From contig CAJTLD010000086.1 in the NCBI GenBank assembly GCA_910577065.1, positions 6,112-11,316 of the forward strand: a stretch of DNA of 5,205 nucleotides. Direction: 5' to 3'. Shown piece by piece: positions 1-5,205 of this stretch (the stretch's first letter is position 1; each line of letters opens with the position of its first letter). The translations under genes were made by a program, and so were the position numbers. This DNA is from an uncultured Lachnospiraceae bacterium. Its GTDB lineage: Bacteria; Bacillota; Clostridia; Lachnospirales; Lachnospiraceae. The notes beneath the pieces are model-generated. The model worked only from the letters and a program-made list of their open reading frames with translations, ran no database searches and was not told where the DNA came from.

Positions 1-120
1 GAAGCCACTTATCGTGAAGCTTGCCAAAACCGCATCCCCTGTCCTTTGGCTGACGGAACTTTGCCAACATTGTTCGCTGTAGTGTTAGCGGGTATACAAA
101 AACGGAAGAGTTACATATGA
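1..120 (+). CDS. 3' end of an unidentified upstream gene (partial)
   Basis: The first reading frame is open from the left edge to a TGA at 118-120, giving the last 39 residues of a protein. The other two forward frames close sooner: one at once, the other at 80-82. The fragment ends in a hydrophobic stretch, LPTLFAVVLAGIQKRKSYI. This has the feel of the terminal 'DG...A..VVLA.Y.S...G' helix of Gfo/Idh/MocA-family oxidoreductases, but the match is loose and I do not assign a function. The stop lies 36 bases before the hydrolase start, so the two could be co-transcribed. That the frame is coding at all is an inference from its openness and plausible composition. Confidence 0.42.
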   Translation, partial: EATYREACQNRIPCPLADGTLPTLFAVVLAGIQKRKSYI

Positions 121-140
121 TAAAAAAAGCCAGTTAGTAT

Positions 141-146
141 AGAGGA
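141..146 (+). promoter_or_regulatory. Ribosome binding site of the alpha/beta hydrolase
   Basis: AGAGGA lies 10 bases upstream of the ATG at 157. It supports that start, and no better-spaced in-frame start is visible nearby. Confidence 0.6.
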
Positions 147-156
147 AAAATATTAT

Positions 157-1107
157 ATGAAACGATGTGTTCCGTTGGAACCCGCTGCAGAAGCTGTCTG
201 CAATCAAAGCGCTGTGCCCCCTCTGATTTTTCAAAAACCGCCTGAGCAGGGCAGGAGATCATTGGAGGAGGCCCAGGATACGCCGGTTTACAAATATCCC
301 GCCGATATATCTTCGGATTGTATCAATACCGGGACGTGGGGCAGTATCCCGGTATATTTTATTGCGCCAAAGGGTAAAAAAATAAAAAACGTTATGTTTT
401 ATATTCATGGCGGAGGCTGGGTGTTTGGCAGCTTTCATACGCACGAAAAGTTAGTAAGGGAACTTTGTGCAAGGACAAATTCACTGGTTATATTCCCAGA
501 ATACAGCCGGTCGCCGGAAGCGAAATACCCCACGGCGGTAGAACAGTGTTATTTTATTTTTTCCCATATATGGGAAATTGTCGGGGATTGTTTTTCGGTG
601 GGCAAAGGCGCAGCCCTCACAGTGGCAGGCGACAGTGTCGGAGGAAATATGGCAATCGCTATGGTTCTGATGTCAGCCATACGGCATGGGCCGCGCATTC
701 ATAAGCTGCTGTTATATTACCCGGTCACGAATGCTTATTTTAATACGCCCAGTTACCGTCAGTTTTCAGATGGTTATTATCTGTATCGTGAAGGGATGAA
801 ATGGTTCTGGAGGCAGTATACGGCTTCTGTAAAAGATAGAAATCAGATAACAGCATCTCCTCTTCGGGCGGACATAGGCTGCCTGAGTTGTTTTCCAAAG
901 ACAATGGTGATAAACGGCCAGGCAGATGTTTTGCGCAGTGAAGGAGAAGCTTTTGGGGAGAGGCTTCGATGCGCAGGCGTGGAGGTAACTGCCTTACGTG
1001 TACAGGGTACGATTCATGATTTTGTGATGCTGAATGCGCTGGATCAGACGAATGCCTGCCGTATTGCTATGGACGCGTCGGCTGAGTGGGTGAACCGCAT
1101 GGATTGA
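157..1107 (+). CDS. Alpha/beta hydrolase, family IV (hormone-sensitive-lipase-like) esterase
   Basis: This 316-residue protein belongs to the alpha/beta hydrolase fold-3 group, whose members hydrolyse short acyl esters or related carboxyl esters. Length is normal for the group. The oxyanion-hole motif is H84-G85-G86-G87-W88, and the nucleophile elbow is G158-D159-S160-V161-G162-G163. S160 is the predicted nucleophile, with D257 (in the ADVLRSEGE segment) and H287 (in IHDF) completing the triad. The segment Y116-SRSPE corresponds to the usual 'YRLAPE' signature. The elbow has Val where GDSAGG is commonest, a conservative change. No signal peptide or membrane segment is visible, so it is probably cytoplasmic, with residues 1 to about 50 forming the cap. 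Start ATG 157 is supported by AGAGGA at 141-146. The substrate cannot be read from sequence. The 258 bases of non-coding DNA after it, with a new promoter, argue that it is not part of the downstream operon. Confidence 0.92.
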   Translation: MKRCVPLEPAAEAVCNQSAVPPLIFQKPPEQGRRSLEEAQDTPVYKYPADISSDCINTGTWGSIPVYFIAPKGKKIKNVMFYIHGGGWVFGSFHTHEKLVRELCARTNSLVIFPEYSRSPEAKYPTAVEQCYFIFSHIWEIVGDCFSVGKGAALTVAGDSVGGNMAIAMVLMSAIRHGPRIHKLLLYYPVTNAYFNTPSYRQFSDGYYLYREGMKWFWRQYTASVKDRNQITASPLRADIGCLSCFPKTMVINGQADVLRSEGEAFGERLRCAGVEVTALRVQGTIHDFVMLNALDQTNACRIAMDASAEWVNRMD

Positions 1108-1133
1108 AATGTAATACGGAATCATCTTTACCG

Positions 1134-1147
1134 CGCCATGCATGGCG
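1134..1147. repeat. 14-bp perfect palindrome after the hydrolase gene
   Basis: CGCCATGCATGGCG is its own reverse complement and sits 27 bases past the hydrolase stop. As RNA it could form only a tight hairpin, and no U-run follows (next bases GATTAGAGCG), so it is not a standard intrinsic terminator. It could be a protein-binding dyad or part of the decay or termination structure of the hydrolase transcript together with the inverted repeat just downstream. The symmetry is seen directly; any function is inference. Confidence 0.5.
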
Positions 1148-1150
1148 GAT

Positions 1151-1189
1151 TAGAGCGTGTTTGAAGGATATTTTTTTAAACACGCTTTA
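1151..1189. repeat. Inverted repeat / hairpin, possible transcript end of the hydrolase unit
   Basis: The arms 1151-1162 (TAGAGCGTGTTT) and 1178-1189 (AAACACGCTTTA) pair over 12 bp, with one G-U, around a 15-base loop that contains seven T residues. A 9-bp core (AGCGTGTTT / AAACACGCT) is perfect. The sequence after the right arm is ACAAAAATG, with no U-tract, so it is a poor match to a rho-independent terminator on either strand. It is placed between two transcription units, where termination would be expected. A remnant of a small mobile or repetitive element is the alternative. Confidence 0.5.
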
Positions 1190-1232
1190 ACAAAAATGTT
1201 TTGATATATGGCAAATACGATATAAAATGTAC

Positions 1233-1261
1233 TTGACTTTATATTCTTACAAGCGTAATAT
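1233..1261 (+). promoter_or_regulatory. Sigma-A-type promoter of the transpeptidase/beta-lactamase operon
   Basis: The -35 candidate TTGACT (1233-1238, 5 of 6 to consensus) is followed after exactly 17 bases by TAATAT (1256-1261, 4 of 6 to TATAAT). Transcription would begin near 1268, giving a leader of about 100 bases before the ATG at 1366. The region is strongly AT-rich. The -10 hexamer lies inside the upstream TTAC-N4-GTAA dyad, which suggests direct occlusion by a repressor. Prediction is by eye. Confidence 0.62.
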
Positions 1262-1265
1262 TATA
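1240..1265. promoter_or_regulatory. Candidate BlaI/MecI-type operator, copy 1 (overlaps the -10)
   Basis: The core is TTAC-AAGC-GTAA at 1247-1258. Extended symmetry reaches 1240-1265, with 9 of 11 positions per arm matching. The inner ten bases TACAAGCGTA differ from the BlaI/MecI core TACA-N2-TGTA by one base. The 18-bp stretch 1245-1262 recurs at 1312-1329 with 14 identical bases, and the only differences are the four central bases. It covers the spacer and the -10 hexamer of the promoter. The dyad and repeat are seen directly. Assignment to the BlaI/MecI family rests on the known operator pattern and on the beta-lactam genes downstream. Confidence 0.65.
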
Positions 1266-1307
1266 TGGTGCGATATGTTTGGAATGTTTTATAAATTTTT
1301 TTGTTTT

Positions 1308-1331
1308 AAAATCTTACCTATGTAATATTTT
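1308..1331. promoter_or_regulatory. Candidate BlaI/MecI-type operator, copy 2 (in the leader)
   Basis: The core is TTAC-CTAT-GTAA at 1314-1325. The symmetry extends to ten-base arms, AAAATCTTAC and GTAATATTTT, with a single non-complementary position. The inner TACCTATGTA is one base off TACA-N2-TGTA. It is centred 67 bp downstream of copy 1 and about 50 bases after the predicted transcription start. There it could act as a roadblock or bind repressor cooperatively with copy 1. Identification as an operator is inference from duplication, symmetry and gene context. Confidence 0.65.
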
Positions 1332-1350
1332 GGGAGAAATGAATATTAGA

Positions 1351-1355
1351 AGGGG
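1351..1355 (+). promoter_or_regulatory. Ribosome binding site that sets the transpeptidase start
   Basis: AGGGG lies 10 bases before the ATG at 1366, and the protein then begins with a basic cytoplasmic tail and one membrane anchor as expected. Two upstream in-frame starts are less credible. A TTG at 1279 has no Shine-Dalgarno sequence, and an ATG at 1339 is only two bases from GGGAG. Either would put operator copy 2 or the leader in coding sequence. Confidence 0.75.
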
Positions 1356-1365
1356 TGTTGAAAAA

Positions 1366-4272
1366 ATGTTTTTGCCAAAAAGAAAAAACAAAAAATATGG
1401 CGGCTTCCGTAAACGGACAGGCTGTATCCGGGAATGCCAGAATACAAGGCTTTTTATATTGCTTATGGTATTTGTTATTTTGTTTTCGGTTCTGCTTCGC
1501 CGTCTGTGGATATTGCAGATTGTAAATGGGCAGATGTACGCTGATACATATGAATTAAAAATTACGAGAACTATACGTGAGCCGAATGCAAGGGGCGTTG
1601 TATATGATTGTAACGGAGAAGCTCTGGCTTATAATAAGCTGGCTTATACCGTTACTATGACAGACGCCGGCGTTTATGCGTCGGACAGAGAACGGCAGCT
1701 TACATTAAACGGCATGATATACCGTGTGATTAAAAAACTGGAAAAGAACGGGGAGCAGGCGGTTCATGGCTTGAGCATAAAAGCCGGTTTGGGTGAAGGT
1801 TTTGAATATACGGTGTCCGGAGCGGCCCTTAAACGGTTTTTGGCGGATGTTTTCGGAAAAGCCGATCCGCAGGAACTGACGCGGGAACAACGTGAAATAT
1901 GCGCGGATGAACTGATGGAGTATCTTACCGGCAATCAAAAATTTGCGCTGTTCGGGGAGGGAAAATATGGCTATACCAAAGAGGAACTGCAGGAATACGG
2001 GCTGCCGGATCATTTTACGAAGGAAGAACTTTTGACCATAACCGGGATCCGGTATATGCTGTCTTTTTATTCTTTTCAAAAATATGTGCCGGTTGTTTTG
2101 GCAAGGGACGTATCGGAGGAGACGGTTGCTTTTATCTGTGAAAATCAGCCGTCCCTGCCGGGAATTGATATCGGGAAAGAATGGAAGCGGGTTTATGCGG
2201 GCGGGGAAGCGCTGTCCCATATTCTTGGGTATACGGGGAATATTTCATCGGAAGAACTGGAAGCGTACGCGGATTCGGATCGGAACTATACGTCTGATTC
2301 CATTGTCGGAAAGGCGGGGATCGAACAGTATTTTGAGGAACATCTGCAGGGGGTGGACGGGGAACGCCAGGTTATGGTCAATAATGTGGGCAGGATTGTC
2401 GGCGGAGAAAAGATGATCCGGGAAAATCAATGCGGCGGGGATGTGCACCTTTCCATTGATAAAGATCTGCAGATTGCCGTGTACCGTATTTTAGAGCAGA
2501 ATCTGGCCGGAATTGTGGCCGGGAATCTGATTTATGCAAAGACCTTTGATAAGTCGGACATTTTTGATACGTCGGATATCCGCATTCCGGTGTACGACGT
2601 TTACCTGGCCTTGGCGGATAATGAGGTGATTTCCATAGACGCTTTGCACAGCCCGGACGCGACAATATTAGAACGGCAGATGGAACAGATTGTGCTGGAA
2701 AAATACGGCGAAGCCATAGAAAATCTGAAAGCCGCTTTACAGGATGAAAATACGGATTTTAATGAATTGCAGGAAGAGATGCAGGAATATATCCGGTATA
2801 TTGTCGAAAAAGCCAATATACTGGATTCGGATTTGGTGGAGGCAAAAAGCGAGGCATACCGGAACTGGGAACGCAAAAAGGGATTCCGGGCAAGGCCGTT
2901 TTTTTTATATGCCATGGAAAACGGGTGGATTGCGTCCGGGGTTATGGACGCAGAGCAGGGATATTTTACGGGAGACGAAATGTACGGCCTGCTTGTAGAT
3001 GCCATCGGAAAAAAACTAAGACAAGACGGGGAATTTGAGAAAATGCTGTTTAAAAGGCTGATTATGGAGGAGCGGATTAAAGGGGAGGATATCTGCAGGC
3101 TTTTGTATGACCAGCAGGTTTTAAGCAGTACGGACGAGGATTATGAAAGGCTGATATCGGGCGAGTGGGACGTTTATACGTTTATAAAGAAAAAAATTGA
3201 AGGCCTGGAAATTACGCCCGCGCAGCTGGCGCTGGATCCCTGCTCTGCATCGGCTGTTGTGATACAGCCAAAAACCGGGAAGGCGCTTGCGCTTGTATCT
3301 TATCCGGGGTATGATAATAACCGCCTGGTAAACCAGATGGATTCGGATTATTACAGCCGTCTTTTAAAGGATAAATCGCTGCCGTTATACAACAGGGCGA
3401 CGCAGCAGCTTACGGCTCCGGGATCTACGTTTAAACCGGTTACGATCGCCGCCGGGCTGCTGGAAGGGGTTATTTCTGCGGATAGTTCCGTATTTTGCGA
3501 CGGGGTATTTGACAAAGTGGAACCCAGCTTAAAATGCTGGAAGCATTCAGGGCACGGGGAAGTGGCGAAAGCCCCGGATGCGTTGCAGTTTTCGTGCAAT
3601 GACTATATGTGTGAAATTGCATACCGGATGGGGGCGAAAGACGGGGAGGAGTATACGGACAGCGCTTCGCTAAAGTGTTTGCGGGAGTATACAAAACTGT
3701 TCGGATTGGATAAAAAATCAGGGATTGAGATTGCAGAGTCCAAGCCGCATATTACGGACGCATATGGGATTCCTTCCGCAATCGGGCAGGGGACGCATAA
3801 TTATACGACGGTTCAGCTGGCAAGGTATGCGGGTGCAATCGCATCAAAAGGAGACGCGTTTTATCTTTCCCTGGTAAAAGGGATGTCGGATGCGGACGGA
3901 GTATATAAAAAACAGAAGTCCAGGCTGGCATGCAGGGTAGAACTGACGGATTCTGTGTGGGATGCGGTTCAAATGGGCATGCTGCAGTTTGCGCAGAATA
4001 ATGCGGTATTAAAGGATATGAAAATTCCTGTGGCTGGGAAGACGGGAACGGCCCAGGAAGCGAAAAACAGGCCGGATCACGCGCTGTTCATTGGATACGC
4101 CCCGGCGAAACAGCCGCAGATTGCGGTGGCAGTCCGGATTGCAAACGGGTATGGTTCGTCAAATGCCACCGCCGCCGGAAAAAGTATCCTAAATTACTGT
4201 TTCGGCCTGAAAAGCCGGGAACAGATTATTACAGGCGAAGCGTCACAGGCGCTGAGTATCAGGACAGATTAA
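1366..4272 (+). CDS. Class B penicillin-binding protein (PBP2/MrdA-type transpeptidase)
   Basis: This 968-residue DD-transpeptidase would cross-link peptidoglycan stem peptides on the outer face of the membrane and is a target of beta-lactams. A basic tail (residues 1-28) precedes one membrane segment (about 29-44). The dimerisation or pedestal domain runs from about 71 (R71-EPNARG) to 346. The transpeptidase domain starts near 360 and has all three active-site motifs: S687-T-F-K690 (acyl-serine S687), S743-C-N745 and K892-T-G894. Spacings are normal for class B. Between strands at about 362-385 and 626-650 (SYPGYDNN at 645-652) lies an insertion of about 225-240 residues, largely acidic and helical. 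I recognise this arrangement from Lachnospiraceae PBP2 proteins; it is why the protein exceeds the usual 600-700 residues. No PASTA repeats are present. In those bacteria the mrdA copy is usually in an mre/min/rodA cluster. Here it instead precedes a beta-lactamase by 21 bases behind a putative bla-type operator, so it is probably an accessory, inducible paralog. Low drug affinity is possible but not readable here. Confidence 0.93.
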   Translation: MFLPKRKNKKYGGFRKRTGCIRECQNTRLFILLMVFVILFSVLLRRLWILQIVNGQMYADTYELKITRTIREPNARGVVYDCNGEALAYNKLAYTVTMTDAGVYASDRERQLTLNGMIYRVIKKLEKNGEQAVHGLSIKAGLGEGFEYTVSGAALKRFLADVFGKADPQELTREQREICADELMEYLTGNQKFALFGEGKYGYTKEELQEYGLPDHFTKEELLTITGIRYMLSFYSFQKYVPVVLARDVSEETVAFICENQPSLPGIDIGKEWKRVYAGGEALSHILGYTGNISSEELEAYADSDRNYTSDSIVGKAGIEQYFEEHLQGVDGERQVMVNNVGRIVGGEKMIRENQCGGDVHLSIDKDLQIAVYRILEQNLAGIVAGNLIYAKTFDKSDIFDTSDIRIPVYDVYLALADNEVISIDALHSPDATILERQMEQIVLEKYGEAIENLKAALQDENTDFNELQEEMQEYIRYIVEKANILDSDLVEAKSEAYRNWERKKGFRARPFFLYAMENGWIASGVMDAEQGYFTGDEMYGLLVDAIGKKLRQDGEFEKMLFKRLIMEERIKGEDICRLLYDQQVLSSTDEDYERLISGEWDVYTFIKKKIEGLEITPAQLALDPCSASAVVIQPKTGKALALVSYPGYDNNRLVNQMDSDYYSRLLKDKSLPLYNRATQQLTAPGSTFKPVTIAAGLLEGVISADSSVFCDGVFDKVEPSLKCWKHSGHGEVAKAPDALQFSCNDYMCEIAYRMGAKDGEEYTDSASLKCLREYTKLFGLDKKSGIEIAESKPHITDAYGIPSAIGQGTHNYTTVQLARYAGAIASKGDAFYLSLVKGMSDADGVYKKQKSRLACRVELTDSVWDAVQMGMLQFAQNNAVLKDMKIPVAGKTGTAQEAKNRPDHALFIGYAPAKQPQIAVAVRIANGYGSSNATAAGKSILNYCFGLKSREQIITGEASQALSIRTD

Positions 4273-4277
4273 CAGGC

Positions 4278-4283
4278 GGGAGG
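4278..4283 (+). promoter_or_regulatory. Ribosome binding site of the beta-lactamase gene
   Basis: GGGAGG lies 10 bases upstream of the ATG at 4294, inside the 21-base gap after the transpeptidase stop. There is no room for a separate promoter in this gap, which supports co-transcription. Confidence 0.75.
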
Positions 4284-4293
4284 AAATAACATA

Positions 4294-5205
4294 ATGAAAA
4301 AAAGATTCAATTTTGTAAAATGGATATGCTTTGGAATAGCAGGTTTTGCCATGCTGGCCGGATGTTCGGGCAAAACGGTTTCTGACGGCGGCATGACAGA
4401 AATTCTGGAAACAGAACAAAAGAAAGAAGCAGAAGAACCGGAAACCGTTACAGAAGCTTTTGTGAAAGAGGCGCAGGTCAATCCGGAAATCGAAGAGACT
4501 GACTGGTCGGAATATTTTGACGGCTTTTATGGGGCTGCCGTCGTATACGATCCTTCCGCCATGCAGTATAAGATATATAACCGTGAACTTGCCGAAACAA
4601 GAAGATCGCCCTGTTCTACTTTTAAAATTATTTCTTCCCTGATTGCGCTGGAAAACGGGATTATAGATCCGGATCACTCCACGCGCAGGTGGAGCGGCGA
4701 AACGTTCTGGAATGAAGAATGGAACCGTGATCTGGATTTTGAAGAGGCATTCCGAGCGTCGTGCGTCTGGTATTTCAGGGAGGTGGCAGACGAAATTGGG
4801 CAGGAGCGGATGCAGGAAGAACTGAACCGGCTTTCCTACGGGAACCGTGATATTTCCGACTGGGAAGGGCGGCTTAATACGAATAACGATAACCGGGCCC
4901 TGACCGGGTTTTGGCTGGAATCGTCCCTTGCAGTTTCCCCGAAAGAGCAGGCGGAGGTAATGGAACGCATTTTCGGGGAGGATTCCGCTTATTCTGAAAT
5001 GGCAAAAAACAGATTAAAGAAGGCGATGCTTGTGGAAACGCAGAATGGAACCGAAAGCCCTGTTTATGGGAAGACCGGAATGGGCAAATCCGGGGGAATT
5101 GTCGTGGACGCATGGTTTACCGGATTTGCCAAGAAGGAGGAGGAAAATATTTACTTTTGTGTGTATCTGGGGAGAACGGATGGCGGAAATGTGTCCAGCG
5201 CCGCC
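4294..5205 (+). CDS. Class D (OXA-type) beta-lactamase, lipoprotein, 3' end cut off
   Basis: The gene is open to the window edge: 304 residues, probably lacking the last 15-25. It encodes a serine beta-lactamase that would hydrolyse penicillins at the outer membrane face. A type II signal peptide ends in the lipobox L21-A-G-C24. An acidic, Glu/Thr-rich linker (about 25-70) tethers the catalytic domain. Class D motifs are complete: S108-T-F-K111 (nucleophile S108; K111 the lysine normally carbamylated), S156-C-V158, Y182-G-N184, and K260-T-G262. W207 in FWLE matches the Trp that stabilises the carbamate in OXA enzymes. S108 to S156 (48) and S156 to Y182 (26) match OXA-10 spacing. The loop from YGN to FWLE is about 12 residues longer than in OXA-10. 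The domain also resembles BlaR1 sensor domains, but the protein has a plain lipoprotein N-terminus without the BlaR1 membrane or protease part, so an enzyme is more likely. Clostridioides CDD-type enzymes are the nearest group I would compare. Confidence 0.9.
   Translation, partial: MKKRFNFVKWICFGIAGFAMLAGCSGKTVSDGGMTEILETEQKKEAEEPETVTEAFVKEAQVNPEIEETDWSEYFDGFYGAAVVYDPSAMQYKIYNRELAETRRSPCSTFKIISSLIALENGIIDPDHSTRRWSGETFWNEEWNRDLDFEEAFRASCVWYFREVADEIGQERMQEELNRLSYGNRDISDWEGRLNTNNDNRALTGFWLESSLAVSPKEQAEVMERIFGEDSAYSEMAKNRLKKAMLVETQNGTESPVYGKTGMGKSGGIVVDAWFTGFAKKEEENIYFCVYLGRTDGGNVSSAA

Noticed and set aside
70..98. Possible promoter TTGTTC-N17-TATACA for the hydrolase
   Set aside because: Only about 3 of 6 and 4 of 6 matches, within a likely coding 3' end. 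Too weak to annotate.
111..124. TTACATATGATAAA before the hydrolase, reminiscent of a BlaI operator half-site
   Set aside because: The left half fits TTACATATG, but the right half lacks GTAA and the flanks do not match the 18-bp element. It also overlaps the end of the probable upstream reading frame.
157..1107. The hydrolase as a third member of a beta-lactam resistance cluster
   Set aside because: It has its own ribosome binding site, is separated by 258 non-coding bases including a new promoter and dyads, and belongs to an esterase family rather than a beta-lactamase family. Proximity alone is not enough.
1705..3694. Long open frames on the minus strand across the transpeptidase gene
   Set aside because: They lie entirely opposite a full-length protein with intact catalytic motifs. 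Their translations are compositionally odd and show no recognisable domain, so they are shadow frames.
4243..4677. Minus-strand 144-codon open frame over the transpeptidase/beta-lactamase junction
   Set aside because: The plus strand here encodes the beta-lactamase signal peptide, lipobox and STFK motif with a good ribosome binding site. The antisense frame has no supporting signal.
4294..5205. Reading the last gene as a BlaR1-type sensor
   Set aside because: The domain resembles BlaR1 sensors, but the protein starts with a lipoprotein signal and short linker rather than a multi-helix metalloprotease region. The class D catalytic residues are complete.

Overview
The window looks like a chromosomal segment of a Firmicute of class Clostridia, most likely Lachnospiraceae-like. 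The evidence is the purine-rich Shine-Dalgarno sequences, AT-rich intergenic DNA with moderate-GC genes, and above all the large transpeptidase. That protein carries the long insertion inside its catalytic domain that I associate with MrdA/PBP2-type proteins of Lachnospiraceae. Taxonomy is inferred from family resemblance only.

Layout, all on the + strand. Bases 1-120 are the probable 3' end of an unidentified gene. A family IV (hormone-sensitive-lipase-like) alpha/beta hydrolase follows at 157-1107. The non-coding stretch 1108-1365 holds a 14-bp perfect palindrome, a 12-bp-stem inverted repeat, a sigma-A-type promoter, and two copies of an 18-bp element containing the dyad TTAC-N4-GTAA. A class B penicillin-binding protein of 968 residues (1366-4272) comes next. 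Only 21 bases after it a class D (OXA-type) beta-lactamase lipoprotein gene begins (4294) and runs off the right edge.

The main point of interest is the second half. The transpeptidase and beta-lactamase genes appear to be one operon with a single promoter. The two dyads closely resemble the operators of BlaI/MecI-family repressors (core TACA-N2-TGTA, one mismatch in each copy). One copy sits on the -10 region and the other lies 67 bp downstream in the leader. The simplest reading is a beta-lactam-inducible operon that couples a PBP2-type cell-wall transpeptidase, possibly a replacement target enzyme, with a membrane-anchored drug-hydrolysing enzyme. No blaI/blaR-like regulator gene is inside the window. 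The hydrolase and the gene end upstream seem to be a separate transcription unit with no evident link to this function.
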